NCBI RefSeq assembly: GCF_017498485.1
Contig: NZ_CP071795.1
Location: forward strand, 3,532,501 to 3,596,500
Reading direction: 5' to 3'
Source of the DNA: Polaribacter batillariae
Lineage (GTDB): Bacteria; Bacteroidota; Bacteroidia; Flavobacteriales; Flavobacteriaceae
Length of the DNA stretch: 64,000 bases
The translations under genes and the position numbers were made by a program. The first letter of the stretch is position 1; each line of letters begins with the position of its first letter. Shown in pieces: positions 25,202-35,022 of this stretch. The notes below the pieces were generated by a model. That model was not told where the DNA came from. It saw nothing but the letters and a program-made list of their open reading frames with translations, and searched no databases.

Positions 25202-26176
25202 ATGAGCTTTTTTAAAAAAATATTTTCGAAAGAAAAAAAGGAAACATTAGATAAAGGGTTAGAGAAAACAAGTACCAATTTCTTTGACAAACTAACCAAA
25301 GCAGTTGCAGGAAAATCTAAAGTAGATGACGACGTTTTAGATAATTTAGAAGAAGTTTTAGTAGCATCTGATGTTGGTGTAAATACCACACTAAAAGTTA
25401 TAGAGAGAATAGAAAAACGAGTTGCTAGAGATAAATATGTTGGTACAGACGAGTTAAACAAAATTCTAAGAGAAGAAATTGCAGGTTTATTATCGGAAAC
25501 CAATGTTGGTAACGAAACCGAATTTACCATACCAGAAATTCCTAATAATACCGAAGGCAAAAAAATGCCTTATGTTTTAATGGTGGTTGGCGTAAATGGT
25601 GTTGGTAAAACAACAACCATTGGTAAACTAGCTGCACAATTTAAAAAACAAGGTTTAAAAGTTGTTTTAGGAGCCGCAGATACCTTTAGAGCTGCAGCCA
25701 TAGATCAATTACAGGTTTGGGCAGATAGAACAGGAGTGCCAATTGTTCGTCAAGAAATGGGGTCAGACCCAGCTTCTGTAGCTTTTGATACCTTAACTTC
25801 TGCAGTAAAACAAAATGCAGATGTTGTAATTATAGATACTGCTGGTCGTTTGCATAACAAAGTGAATTTAATGAATGAGTTGACCAAAATTAAACGTGTA
25901 ATGCAAAAAGTAGTGGACAATTCTCCACACGACGTTTTATTGGTTTTAGATGGTTCTACAGGGCAAAATGCATTTGAACAAGCCAAACAATTTACCCTAG
26001 CAACAGAAGTAACCTCTTTGGCAGTTACCAAATTAGACGGAACAGCTAAAGGTGGCGTTGTTATTGGAATTTCCGACCAATTTAAAATACCCGTAAAGTA
26101 TATTGGAGTAGGAGAAGGTATAGACGATTTACAGGTTTTTAATAAAATAGAATTTGTAGATTCTTTTTTTAAGTAG
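25202..26176 (+). CDS. ftsY: Signal recognition particle receptor FtsY
   Basis: SRP GTPase that docks ribosome-SRP complexes at the inner membrane. The 324 residues hold an N domain (about 1-110) and a G domain with VVGVNGVGKTTTIGKLA, DTFRAAAIDQL, DTAGRLHNK and TKLDGTAKGG. The acidic A domain of E. coli FtsY is absent; a short basic, amphipathic start (MSFFKKIFSKEKKE) is the likely membrane anchor. Follows the rpmB cluster, a conserved Bacteroidota order, but with its own transcription start expected after the terminator. Confidence 0.97.
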   Translation: MSFFKKIFSKEKKETLDKGLEKTSTNFFDKLTKAVAGKSKVDDDVLDNLEEVLVASDVGVNTTLKVIERIEKRVARDKYVGTDELNKILREEIAGLLSETNVGNETEFTIPEIPNNTEGKKMPYVLMVVGVNGVGKTTTIGKLAAQFKKQGLKVVLGAADTFRAAAIDQLQVWADRTGVPIVRQEMGSDPASVAFDTLTSAVKQNADVVIIDTAGRLHNKVNLMNELTKIKRVMQKVVDNSPHDVLLVLDGSTGQNAFEQAKQFTLATEVTSLAVTKLDGTAKGGVVIGISDQFKIPVKYIGVGEGIDDLQVFNKIEFVDSFFK

Positions 26177-26200
26177 AAATATTCTTTATTAAATAAATTA

Positions 26201-26371
26201 GAAGAGGCTGTCGCAAAAGCATTAGAATTTGTCATTTCGACTGTAATAGATAAATCTTATTTATTGAATATTTGTCATTTCGACTGTAATTGAGAAATCT
26301 TATTCATTAAATTTCAATATTTTATATTTTCTCGACTTCACTCAAAATAACAGCTAAATTATTTTCGAGAT
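26201..26371. repeat. Dispersed repeats with two direct copies of GTCATTTCGACTGTAAT
   Basis: In the gap between ftsY and the amidase gene, GTCATTTCGACTGTAAT followed by GA(T/G)AAATCTTATT occurs twice in direct orientation (about 26231 and 26274), and TTTTCTCGACTTCACTCAAA closes the region as the opposing arm. Belongs to the TCGACT/AGTCGA palindrome family. A TATCTTTG -7-like word follows at 26390-26397, 25 bases before the amidase ATG. Confidence 0.65.
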
Positions 26372-26422
26372 AGCTTCTTTTTTCTTTCTTATCTTTGACC
26401 ATCAAAAAAAATTATAATAATA

Positions 26423-28072
26423 ATGAAAAAAATACTATTAGTTGCCTTATTCATATCTTCTGTTGTTAGTTGTCAGCAAAAAGAAGAAGTTGTTCTTAAA
26501 GATGCTTTCAAAAAATATGATGAAACAGAAGCTTTAGCAAAATCGCAAAAAAACGAAAGTGGACGAATGAAGTTTAAACTCATTCAATCTAAATATTTAG
26601 ATATGAATACAGTGTATAAACCGTTTCAAAAAGAATTGGCTGGTTTTTCTGAAGAAAATTATGAAGCATTAAAACCATTAATTTTAGAACAAAATATTCC
26701 AAATCTTCAAAAAAACGTAAAAGAAGGAAAATTATCTTACGAAAAACTAACCCTTTTTTATCTCTACAGAATTCGAAAATTCGAAAGCGATTCTACCTTA
26801 TCTTTAAATAGTATTATTGCTCTAAATCCAAATGTATTAGAAGAAGCAAGAGAAAAAGACAAGAATAAAACAGAGGTTTCTGAATTTTCTATCTATGGAA
26901 TGCCAATTTTGTTAAAAGACAATATCAACACAAAAGATATGAATACAACTGCTGGAGCCATTGTTTTGGCAGATAATAAAACTGCTGAAGATGCATTTAT
27001 TGTTCAAAAATTAAGAGAAAATGGTGCAATTATTTTAGGAAAGGTAAATTTAAGTGAATGGGCATATTTTTTCTGTAATGGTTGTCCTTTAGGGTACTCT
27101 GCAGTTGGCGGACAAACCTTAAATCCTTATGGAAGAGGAAAGTTCGAAACTGGTGGAAGTTCTTCAGGAAGTGGCGTTACAGTCGCAGCAAATTTCGCAG
27201 TTGCAGCTGTAGGTACAGAAACTGCTGGTTCTATTACTTCCCCATCAAGTCAAAATTCTGTAGTAGGCTTAAAACCAACCATTGGTGTTTTAAGTAGAAG
27301 TGGAATTGTGCCAATTTCTTCTACTTTAGATACTCCTGGACCCATGACAAAAAATGTTATAGATAATGCCATTTTTATGAATGCTTTAAGAGGTTACGAT
27401 AAAAAGGATGCTGCTTCAAAAAAAATAGAAGAAGACTATGTACAAAACGGTTTTTCAAATAAATTTAGAGACAGAAAAATTGGAGTTATAAAACAATTAT
27501 TGTCGGATGATATTTACAAAACTACTGTCGAGAAATTAAAAAAAGTAGGTGTCGAAATTATAGAAATTACACCACCAGAAATTTCTTTCGATGGTTTTGT
27601 TACGCTACTAAATATAGATATGAAACACGACTTACCAAAATATCTAAAAAACGATGCCAGTAAAAATATTAAGGTAAAAAGTGTAAAAGATATTGTAAAT
27701 TTTAATAAAAAAGATTCCATTTTAAGAGCACCTTATGGGCAACAATTATTCGAAGGAATTGTAAACGATAAAACAACTCTAAACGAACTAGAAGTTGTAA
27801 AAAAGAACTTAAATTCAGAAGGTAAGAAGTTTTTACAAGCGTTAAATAACGAGAAATTAGATGCTATTTTATCGATAAACAATTATCATTCAGGCATTGC
27901 TGCAGTTGCTAAATATCCAACATTAACAGTTCCTATGGGATATAAAAAATCAGGAGAACCTGTAAGTTTAACTTTTATCGGAGTTCCTTTTTCCGAAAGA
28001 AAATTATTAGAAATAGGGTATGCTTTCGAGCAATTAACAAAAGTTAGAAAAATGCCTAAAAACTATCAATAA
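26423..28072 (+). CDS. Amidase signature family lipoprotein
   Basis: 549 residues. A lipoprotein signal (MKKILLVALFISSVVSCQQK, lipid-carrying Cys at residue 17) places it in the periplasm or outer membrane. The Ser-cisSer-Lys triad of the amidase signature family is intact: Lys165 in PILLKDNI, GGSSSGSG at 244-251 and the nucleophile Ser270 in GTETAGS. The N-terminal 150 residues are helical. Relatives act on peptide amides, aryl acylamides or cell-wall-derived amides; the substrate is not evident. A single gene between ftsY and rimO. Confidence 0.9.
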   Translation: MKKILLVALFISSVVSCQQKEEVVLKDAFKKYDETEALAKSQKNESGRMKFKLIQSKYLDMNTVYKPFQKELAGFSEENYEALKPLILEQNIPNLQKNVKEGKLSYEKLTLFYLYRIRKFESDSTLSLNSIIALNPNVLEEAREKDKNKTEVSEFSIYGMPILLKDNINTKDMNTTAGAIVLADNKTAEDAFIVQKLRENGAIILGKVNLSEWAYFFCNGCPLGYSAVGGQTLNPYGRGKFETGGSSSGSGVTVAANFAVAAVGTETAGSITSPSSQNSVVGLKPTIGVLSRSGIVPISSTLDTPGPMTKNVIDNAIFMNALRGYDKKDAASKKIEEDYVQNGFSNKFRDRKIGVIKQLLSDDIYKTTVEKLKKVGVEIIEITPPEISFDGFVTLLNIDMKHDLPKYLKNDASKNIKVKSVKDIVNFNKKDSILRAPYGQQLFEGIVNDKTTLNELEVVKKNLNSEGKKFLQALNNEKLDAILSINNYHSGIAAVAKYPTLTVPMGYKKSGEPVSLTFIGVPFSERKLLEIGYAFEQLTKVRKMPKNYQ

Positions 28073-28131
28073 AAGCATTTACGAATCATTTTAAAACGCG
28101 TATTTTTGCGTTCGCTTAAAACAAAAAGATA

Positions 28132-29487
28132 ATGCGTACAAAAACCATCAAAAAAAATAAAATTAACGTGGTTACTTTAGGTTGTTCTAAAAACATTTAC
28201 GATTCGGAAGTGTTAATGGGGCAATTAAAAGCCAATGGTAAAAACGTGGTGCACGAAGACGAAAATGATGATGGAAATATCGTGGTAATTAATACCTGTG
28301 GTTTTATTGGAAAAGCAAAAGAAGAATCTATCGATACGATTTTGCATTATGCAAACAGAAAAGAAGCTGGCGAAATCGATAAAGTGTTTGTTTCTGGATG
28401 TTTAAGCGAGCGTTACAAACCAGATTTAGAAGAACAAATTCCTAATATAGACCAATATTTTGGGACACACGATTTGCCCAATTTATTAAAGGTTTTAGAA
28501 GCAGATTACAAACACGAATTAATTGGAGAACGCTTAACAACAACACCAAAACACTACGCATATTTAAAAATTGCAGAAGGTTGTGATAGGCCTTGCTCGT
28601 TTTGTGCCATTCCTTTAATGAGAGGAAAACATGTTTCTACACCTATTGAAGATATTGTTACAGAGGCAACAAAATTGGCAGAAAAAGGTATCAAAGAAAT
28701 CATGTTAATCGCACAAGATTTAACTTATTACGGATTAGATATTTACAAAAAACGTGCTTTGGCAGATTTGTTAGAAGCCCTTGTAAAGGTAGATGGAATC
28801 GAATGGATTCGTATGCATTACGCGTTTCCAACGGGTTTTCCAATGGACGTTTTAGAAGTGATGAAACGCGAACCAAAAGTGTGTAATTATTTAGACATTC
28901 CTTTACAACACATTAATACAGAGCTATTAAAGTCGATGAAACGTGGAACAACACACGAAAAAACAACGGCTTTAATTCGTAAGTTTAGAGAAGTTGTTCC
29001 AGAAATGGCCATTAGAACGACCTTAATTGTAGGATATCCTGGAGAAACAGAAGAAATGTTTCAAGAACTAAAAGATTGGGTAGAAGAAATGCGTTTCGAG
29101 CGTTTAGGGGCTTTTGAATATTCGCACGAAGAAAATACTGGAGCCTATGCTTTAGAAGACAATGTGCTTGCAGAAGTGAAATTTAAACGTGTGAATAAAA
29201 TTATGGAAATTCAGTCTCAAATTTCTTGGGAATTGAATCAACAAAAAATAGGCAAAACTTTTAAATGTTTGTTCGATAGAAAAGATGGAGAATATTTTTA
29301 CGGAAGAACAGAATTTGATTCGCCAGATGTAGATAACGATGTTTTAGTGGATGCCAAAAAACACTATATTAAAATAGGAGAGTTTATAGACGTAAAAATT
29401 TACGATGCTGGAGATTACGATTTGTATGGAATCCCTGTGAAAAAGCAAGAAAAACCTGTTCCTTTGAATCAAAGAAAAAATAAGTAA
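28132..29487 (+). CDS. rimO: Ribosomal protein S12 methylthiotransferase
   Basis: Radical SAM methylthiotransferase modifying Asp in S12. The 451 residues show the N-terminal MTTase domain (VVTLGCSKNIYDSEVLMGQL, with Cys residues binding the auxiliary cluster), the radical SAM motif in EGCDRPCSFCAIP (CxxxCxxC) and a C-terminal TRAM domain (about 375-440). RimO rather than MiaB is indicated by the start and by the CAIPLMRGKHVSTP stretch. A TATTTTTG -7-like element at 28101-28108 precedes it. In Bacteroidota rimO often follows ftsY, as here. Confidence 0.96.
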   Translation: MRTKTIKKNKINVVTLGCSKNIYDSEVLMGQLKANGKNVVHEDENDDGNIVVINTCGFIGKAKEESIDTILHYANRKEAGEIDKVFVSGCLSERYKPDLEEQIPNIDQYFGTHDLPNLLKVLEADYKHELIGERLTTTPKHYAYLKIAEGCDRPCSFCAIPLMRGKHVSTPIEDIVTEATKLAEKGIKEIMLIAQDLTYYGLDIYKKRALADLLEALVKVDGIEWIRMHYAFPTGFPMDVLEVMKREPKVCNYLDIPLQHINTELLKSMKRGTTHEKTTALIRKFREVVPEMAIRTTLIVGYPGETEEMFQELKDWVEEMRFERLGAFEYSHEENTGAYALEDNVLAEVKFKRVNKIMEIQSQISWELNQQKIGKTFKCLFDRKDGEYFYGRTEFDSPDVDNDVLVDAKKHYIKIGEFIDVKIYDAGDYDLYGIPVKKQEKPVPLNQRKNK

Positions 29488-29550
29488 CAAAAAAACGATT
29501 GAAAGAACGATTTTTTTTGTTTGATTAAACCTACAATTTTTTTTCAATTC

Positions 29551-29640
29551 TCCTGCAAGGTTTCCAAAACTTCCTGCAAGGTTTCCAAAACCTTGTAGAT
29601 ATTATTATCATTTTATTTGTAACTTGATTTTTGGTATTTT
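29551..29640 (+). repeat. CTGCAAGGTTT/AAACCTTGTAG repeat, copy C1, upstream of the Dph6-like gene
   Basis: Two rounds of CTGCAAGGTTTCCAAAAC, the second closing as AAAACCTTGTAGAT, followed by TTATCATTTTATTTGTAACT and TGATTTT. Nearly the same string follows the next gene at 30398-30472 in the same orientation. CAAGGTTT and AAACCTTG pair as a hairpin. Confidence 0.75.
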
Positions 29641-29656
29641 TTTTGAAAATAATACG

Positions 29657-30394
29657 ATGAAAAAAACATATTTTAATTGGAGCTCAGGAAAAGATTCTGC
29701 TTTGGCATTGTATAAAATGCAACAAAACCCCGATTATAAAATTAGTTTATTAATTACTACTGTAAATGAAGATTACAAACGTGTTTCTATGCACGGTTTA
29801 CGAGAAGAGTTACTCGAAAAACAAACAGCATCTTTAGGAATTCCACTTCAAAAAATTTCGTTTCCTGCAAATGTTACAATGACTTCTTATTCAGATACGA
29901 TGAAAACTGCGATGGCATCTTTAGTCGAAAAAGAATATAAATATGCTGTTTTTGGTGATATTTTTTTGGAAGATTTAAAACAATATCGCGATTCTAAATT
30001 AAAGGAAGTAGGCATTAAAGGTATATATCCACTTTGGAAAAAAGACACAAAAGAAATAATAACCGAATTTTTAGCATTGGGTTTTAAAGCAATAACGGTT
30101 TGTGTAAATGCAAAATTGTTAGGCGAAGAATTTGTGGGGAGAATTATAGATGAACAGTTTGTAAAAGATTTACCAAAAAATGTAGATGTTTGTGGAGAAA
30201 ATGGCGAGTTTCATACCTTTGTTTTTGATGGTCCTAATTTTAACAAACCTGTAGATTTTATCGTTGGAGAAAAAACTTTACGTACCTACACTTTGCATAA
30301 TAATGATGACGACAATTGTTATACATCTAAAGATAAAAAAGAAGAGAAAAACTACGATACCAGCTTTTGGTATTGCGATTTAATTCCGAAATAA
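29657..30394 (+). CDS. Dph6-like ATP pyrophosphatase (adenosine nucleotide alpha-hydrolase family)
   Basis: A 245-residue PP-loop enzyme related to diphthine-ammonia ligase (Dph6). The P-loop FNWSSGKDSALALYKM lies at the start, followed by MHGLREELLEKQ and, near the end, VDVCGENGEFHTFVFDGPNF, which is typical of the family. Bacteria lack diphthamide, so the true amidation or adenylation substrate is unknown. I chose the ATG at 29657; an upstream TTG would extend into a repeat. The gene is bracketed by direct copies of repeat C. Confidence 0.88.
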   Translation: MKKTYFNWSSGKDSALALYKMQQNPDYKISLLITTVNEDYKRVSMHGLREELLEKQTASLGIPLQKISFPANVTMTSYSDTMKTAMASLVEKEYKYAVFGDIFLEDLKQYRDSKLKEVGIKGIYPLWKKDTKEIITEFLALGFKAITVCVNAKLLGEEFVGRIIDEQFVKDLPKNVDVCGENGEFHTFVFDGPNFNKPVDFIVGEKTLRTYTLHNNDDDNCYTSKDKKEEKNYDTSFWYCDLIPK

Positions 30395-30397
30395 ATT

Positions 30398-30472
30398 TCT
30401 GCAAGGTTTTAATTCTTCTGCAAGGTTGTCAAAACCTTGTAGGTGTAATCATTTTATCTGCAACCTGATTTT
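30398..30472 (+). repeat. CTGCAAGGTTT/AAACCTTGTAG repeat, copy C2, downstream of the Dph6-like gene
   Basis: CTGCAAGGTTTTAATTCTT, then CTGCAAGGTTGTCAAAACC, TTGTAGGTGTAATCATTTTA and TCTGCAACCTGATTTT. Same order of words as copy C1. It begins three bases after the stop of the Dph6-like gene. Confidence 0.75.
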
Positions 30473-30524
30473 ATAGACCTAGAAGGTTTTGGAAATTTTA
30501 CAGAAAGCCAACAAATATGCAATT

Positions 30525-30650
30525 CGCGTTAGGGATTGCAACGACATCCTTTTTAGTTGTCAGTTCGAGTGAATTTGTGAAGAAAGAACAAATTTATATC
30601 GAGAACAAAACTAAAAAGATATAGTGGAAAGCCCGTTAAAACGTCCAAAT
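30525..30650 (+). repeat. Family A composite element, copy A4, with nested TTCGAGTG palindrome
   Basis: GCGTTAGGGATTGCAACGAC, ATCCTTTTTAGTT, then a loop CAGTTCGAGTGAATTTGTGA ... AAATTTATATCGAGAAC, then AACTAAAAAGATATAGTGGA and AAGCCCGTTAAAACGTCCAA. The loop sequence is the same dispersed word that stands alone at 44467-44514. The element ends eight bases before the stop of the convergent M14 peptidase gene. Confidence 0.8.
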
Positions 30651-30657
30651 AAAAATA

Positions 30658-33141
30658 TTATTTTAATTTATCGGAATTTAAAAGAAAAACGGCATTCGCT
30701 ACAAATAACTTTCCATTTTCCCAAAAAGCTCTAAATAAAGGATTGTCCACCATATAAATAACACTTCCATTTCCCATAGGTTGCTCGCCAATAAACAACG
30801 ATTTTGGTACATTTTTTACAGCTTTACTACCTGCATAACCAGAAACATTTTTTGTGTTTTTGTCGAAATAACCAACATTGTAACCATCTTTTAGATATTC
30901 GTAAGAAGTTCCGCCTAATTTTAGAGAAAAATATTCTTTTCCATAACCAAAAGCCAATGGATGTGTATTGTCTAAAGTAGTTTTAAAAATGCTTCCTGTA
31001 ATTAAATTGGCAACGCTTTTTCTTTCTCTATCTGCAAATGCCGTTAAATTATCGTGTTTTTCGTCTTTTTTATCTTCGGAAACCTTTGTTTTTAAAGAGA
31101 AACCATCTTTGTTTGCAAAACTACTAACCGCATTTCCAATAGCAATTAAAGTACCTCCAGAACGTGTCCATTTTTTTACTTTTTCTAAAGTAGATTTGTT
31201 TAAAACTGAATTGTAATACCCATTAGGCATGATAATTACATCGTATTTTGAGAGGTCTGTGTAAGAGAAATCGTTTGAATTGATGTTTGTAATAGGATAT
31301 TTTAATTGTGTTTCAAAAAAGTGCCAAACTTCTCCAAAACTTAACGAAGAGGTTGCTTTACCAGAAATAACTGCAATTTTTTGTTTGTTGATTGGTTTTA
31401 CAGAAGCCGAACCAAAATCTACGCCAGATTGAGAAAAACCTGAGGAAACAGGGGTTAATTGGCGCATATTTCTATCCGCAATTTTTATCAATTTAGCATC
31501 AAAGCTATCATCTCTATTGTCATTTCTTAAAATGATTAATGTGCCTTCTTTATATGATTTTCCGTCTGCAGAAAATGCTTTTTGTGTAAATCTTGGTACA
31601 ATATCATTTTTTAATAAATCTGCTAAAAATGTAGCATCCTCTATGCTATTCCATTTCGAAATATATGCGTAAGCAGATGTATTTATACTATTATTCATAA
31701 AATTTTTGCCTTTATTAGCAGAAGAATTTACTTTAGAAGTAGAAGCAACAGCGTTAATTCCGTGTGCGTAAGGCAAGGACCAAGCAGTAATATCGTAGGT
31801 TAAAGAATCTACTAATTTGGCATTTGGTTCGAATAAAACTTTTACCATTTTACCTTTTGGTTGATTGGTGTGAATAACCAAATCGTTTGTAGAAGTATTA
31901 AATTTTTCGGTTTTTTGATTTTCGTAATTGTAGCCTTTTACAGAACCATTTGTAGCATTTTCGTACTTAATTTCGTGTTTGTCTAATAAGGTTTTTAAAC
32001 GGTTGATTTTATCTTCATTATCGTTTTTTAAAACATAACTTTTATAATTTAAATTAGAATTATTAAAGAATTTCTTGAATTCGATATTTAGTTTTGTTGC
32101 ATTTTGTGAAGAAATTTCAACAGTAGATAAACCAGTGGTCATGTGATGAATGGCTCTGTCTTTAAGTGTTAAAACTTCTCCTTCGTCGGTATTTATTCCC
32201 AAACCAGCCATTCCATGTCCTGCTTGTTCATAAGTCATTCCAATGGCACCCATGTATGTTGGATAGGTATCTCCATAACTAGGGTATAATAAATCGAAAC
32301 TTTCTTTTGTAAAATACAACCAACCTTCTTTGTCGAAATATTTTGCGTGATTTTTGCCTATTTGTGTTTGAAAATTGCGCTGCCAATCTGTAATTATTTC
32401 ATGAAAAGGTTTTGCAGCTGGTGCAAAATAATACGGATTATTAATGTATTGTTCGTGAAAATCTACATGAATATGTGGCATCCATTTGTTGTACATTTTA
32501 ATTCTTTGTGCAGATTCTACTTGCGTAACCCAAGCCCAATCTCTATTTAAATCGAATAAATAATGGTTGGGTCTTCCACCTGGCCAAGGTTCTCTGTGCT
32601 CTTTCGCGTTTTGATCTGCGTTAAAAGGTGTACTTTTTACTTGATTGTACCAATTTACATACCTGTCTCGCCCATCAGGATTTATACATGGATCTATAAT
32701 TACAATCGTATTTTCTAGCCACTCTTTTTTGTTGGTAACCAGTTCGTAAAGTGTTAACATAGAAGCTTCTGTACTTGATGCTTCATTTCCATGAACGTTG
32801 TAACTCAACCAAACAATAGCTATATTATTATTGGCATTTCCAGCAATAATTCCGGTTTGAGAAAGGTTGTCTTTTCTAATTTGGTCTAAATTATTAATAT
32901 TTTCTTGCGAAGAAATGTAGCTTAAATACAAGGGTCTGTGTTCGTTCGTTTCTCCGTATTTTTCCATTTTAACGTTCGATAAAGTTTTGCTAACGTATTG
33001 GAAATAGTCTATAACTCGATGATGTCTAGTAAAACGAGAACCGATTTCGTAACCTAAAAATTCGGATGGAGATTGCAGCGTTTGAGAAAAAAATGTTCCA
33101 GTAAAAAGAATAAGAACGAGTAAAAATGCTTTAAATTTCAT
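30658..33141 (-). CDS. M14 family zinc carboxypeptidase-like metallopeptidase
   Basis: 827 residues with a signal peptide (MKFKAFLLVLILFTGTFFSQ). The M14 catalytic domain (about 40-330) has HGNE (His117, Glu120), the substrate region NPDGRDRY and a third zinc ligand in HVDFHEQ (near His229). A glutamine amidotransferase-like/Rossmann domain seems to follow (about 580-690, KIAVISGKATSSLSFGEVW and YDVIIMPNGYY). Secreted or periplasmic peptidase, probably nutritional. Single gene, divergent from bshC across 202 bases with no clear promoter. Confidence 0.9.
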   Translation of the reverse strand: MKFKAFLLVLILFTGTFFSQTLQSPSEFLGYEIGSRFTRHHRVIDYFQYVSKTLSNVKMEKYGETNEHRPLYLSYISSQENINNLDQIRKDNLSQTGIIAGNANNNIAIVWLSYNVHGNEASSTEASMLTLYELVTNKKEWLENTIVIIDPCINPDGRDRYVNWYNQVKSTPFNADQNAKEHREPWPGGRPNHYLFDLNRDWAWVTQVESAQRIKMYNKWMPHIHVDFHEQYINNPYYFAPAAKPFHEIITDWQRNFQTQIGKNHAKYFDKEGWLYFTKESFDLLYPSYGDTYPTYMGAIGMTYEQAGHGMAGLGINTDEGEVLTLKDRAIHHMTTGLSTVEISSQNATKLNIEFKKFFNNSNLNYKSYVLKNDNEDKINRLKTLLDKHEIKYENATNGSVKGYNYENQKTEKFNTSTNDLVIHTNQPKGKMVKVLFEPNAKLVDSLTYDITAWSLPYAHGINAVASTSKVNSSANKGKNFMNNSINTSAYAYISKWNSIEDATFLADLLKNDIVPRFTQKAFSADGKSYKEGTLIILRNDNRDDSFDAKLIKIADRNMRQLTPVSSGFSQSGVDFGSASVKPINKQKIAVISGKATSSLSFGEVWHFFETQLKYPITNINSNDFSYTDLSKYDVIIMPNGYYNSVLNKSTLEKVKKWTRSGGTLIAIGNAVSSFANKDGFSLKTKVSEDKKDEKHDNLTAFADRERKSVANLITGSIFKTTLDNTHPLAFGYGKEYFSLKLGGTSYEYLKDGYNVGYFDKNTKNVSGYAGSKAVKNVPKSLFIGEQPMGNGSVIYMVDNPLFRAFWENGKLFVANAVFLLNSDKLK

Positions 33142-33343
33142 GTAAATAATAAATTAGAAAACCAAAAGTAAGCATTATTTTTTTTAATATTTTAAACTCT
33201 TTTTTTTAACTTGTTAAAACTTTGTTAGATTGAAAATGAAGTTCCGACAAAGTATAAAATATTTGTATTTTTATAAAAAATTAAATGCCTCAAATGAACT
33301 TAACATCAGCAATTGATTGTTGCCTTAAAAGTGTTATTGCATA

Positions 33344-34936
33344 ATGAAAATAACACAAATTCCTTTTAAAGACACTGGTTTTTTCTCTAAAACCATGCTC
33401 GATTATTTAGAGAAAAAAGAAACCATTCAATCATTTTATAATAATTTCCCTGATATTACAGGTTTTTATAATCAGATTGAAGAAAAAGAGAAATCTTACA
33501 GATTACAATCTAGGTTGACTTTGGTAAATGCGTTGGAGAATCAATACAAAGGTTTCGATGTTTCAGAAAAAACGAAAGAAAATATTGCATTATTAAAACA
33601 ACAGAATACGTTTACAGTAACCACAGGACATCAATTAAATTTATTTACTGGACCTTTATATTTCTTGTATAAAATTATTTCTGCGATTAATTTAACGGAA
33701 GAATTATCAGAAAAATTTACCGATAAAAATTTCGTTCCAATTTACTGGATGGCTACAGAAGACCATGATTTTGATGAGATTAATTACTTTAATTTTGAAG
33801 GTAAAAAAGTATTGTGGAATAGAGTAGATGGTGGCGCAGTTGGGCGATTTTCTACAGAAGGTTTAGAAACCGTTTTTGAAGTTTTCTCAAATCAATTAGG
33901 AAATTCTAAAAATGCAGAAAAATTAAAAAAACTCTTCAAAAAAGGATATTTAGAGCACGATAATTTAGCAAATGCCACTCGTTTTATTGCCAACGAATTA
34001 TTTAAAGAACATGGTTTGGTAGTTGTTGATGGCGATGATAAACATTTAAAAGAACTATTTGTTCCGTTTGTAAAAGACGAATTAGAGAACAAAACCTCTT
34101 TTAAAGAAGTGTCTAAAACCATTACAAAATTAGAAAAAGAGTATAAAATTCAAGTAAATCCAAGAGAAATCAATTTATTTTATTTGAGTGAAAACTCTCG
34201 TGAACGAATTGTTTTCGAAGACGGAATTTACAAAGTAAACAATACCCAAATCACTTTTTCTAAAGATAAAATTTTAAAAGAAGTAGATAAAAATCCACGA
34301 GCATTTTCGCCAAACGTAATTATGCGTCCTTTATACCAAGAGGTTATTTTACCCAATTTATGTTACATTGGTGGTGGTGGAGAAATGGCGTATTGGTTAG
34401 AGCTAAAAAACTATTTCGAAAAACTAAATATTGCTTTTCCAATTTTACTTTTGAGAAACTCTGTGCAAGTTCTTTCTGCAAAACAACAAAAAAAGTTGCA
34501 TAATTTAGATATTTCTCATCAAGAGTTATTTATGAATCAACATAAATTGTTATCGAAAAAAGTAGTAGAAAATTCTGATATTAAAATTAGTTTTACAGAC
34601 AAAATCAATTACTTAAAAGAACAATTTGCCGAATTAAAAGAAGTCGCCCAAAAAACAGACGTTTCTTTTATTGGTGCAGTAAAAGCACAAGAAGTAAAAC
34701 AAATAAAAGGATTACAAAATTTAGAAAAACGTTTGTTAAAAGCCGAAAAAAGAAGACAAAACGATTTGGTGGAAAGAATTACAGCATTGCAAAACCAAAT
34801 TTTACCAAACCAGAGTTTAGAAGAAAGACAACGTAACTTTTCTGAATATTATTTAGAATATGGCGAAGATTTTATCGATGCTTTAAAGAAATCTTTGAAA
34901 CCTTTACAATTAGAGTTTACGATTTTAGAGTTGTAG
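33344..34936 (+). CDS. bshC: Bacillithiol biosynthesis cysteine-adding enzyme
   Basis: Adds cysteine to GlcN-malate in the last step of bacillithiol synthesis. The 530 residues match BshC: FTVTTGHQLNLFTGPLYFLY near residue 90, IYWMATEDHDFDEINYF, SPNVIMRPLYQEVILPNLCY and IGGGGEMAYWLELK, with a coiled-coil region at about 395-490. bshA and bshB are not in this window. It implies a bacillithiol-based thiol pool, relevant to the redox island at 56.7-61 kb. Followed by a palindromic repeat. Confidence 0.95.
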   Translation: MKITQIPFKDTGFFSKTMLDYLEKKETIQSFYNNFPDITGFYNQIEEKEKSYRLQSRLTLVNALENQYKGFDVSEKTKENIALLKQQNTFTVTTGHQLNLFTGPLYFLYKIISAINLTEELSEKFTDKNFVPIYWMATEDHDFDEINYFNFEGKKVLWNRVDGGAVGRFSTEGLETVFEVFSNQLGNSKNAEKLKKLFKKGYLEHDNLANATRFIANELFKEHGLVVVDGDDKHLKELFVPFVKDELENKTSFKEVSKTITKLEKEYKIQVNPREINLFYLSENSRERIVFEDGIYKVNNTQITFSKDKILKEVDKNPRAFSPNVIMRPLYQEVILPNLCYIGGGGEMAYWLELKNYFEKLNIAFPILLLRNSVQVLSAKQQKKLHNLDISHQELFMNQHKLLSKKVVENSDIKISFTDKINYLKEQFAELKEVAQKTDVSFIGAVKAQEVKQIKGLQNLEKRLLKAEKRRQNDLVERITALQNQILPNQSLEERQRNFSEYYLEYGEDFIDALKKSLKPLQLEFTILEL

Positions 34937-34955
34937 TTTTTTAAACTATAATTAT

Positions 34956-35014
34956 GTCCCCTCGAGCGCAGTCGAGAGGTTGTAAATAAGTTCTCGACTG
35001 CGCTCGAACTGACA
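34956..35014. repeat. Palindromic element, CTCGAGCGCAGTCGAGAGG family (intact copy)
   Basis: GTCCCCTCGAGCGCAGTCGA plus GAGGTT, a short AT loop, then TTCTCGACTGCGCTCGAACT plus GACAC. The arms pair well. This is the best-preserved copy of the element found inside menD. It lies between bshC (20 bases) and rlmF (8 bases), so it contributes the leader of rlmF. Confidence 0.85.
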
Positions 35015-35022
35015 CTTAGTTT

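Noticed and set aside
29490-29520. Intrinsic terminator after rimO
   Set aside because: ACGATT...AACGATTTTTT is more a direct than an inverted repeat; no stable stem could be drawn.
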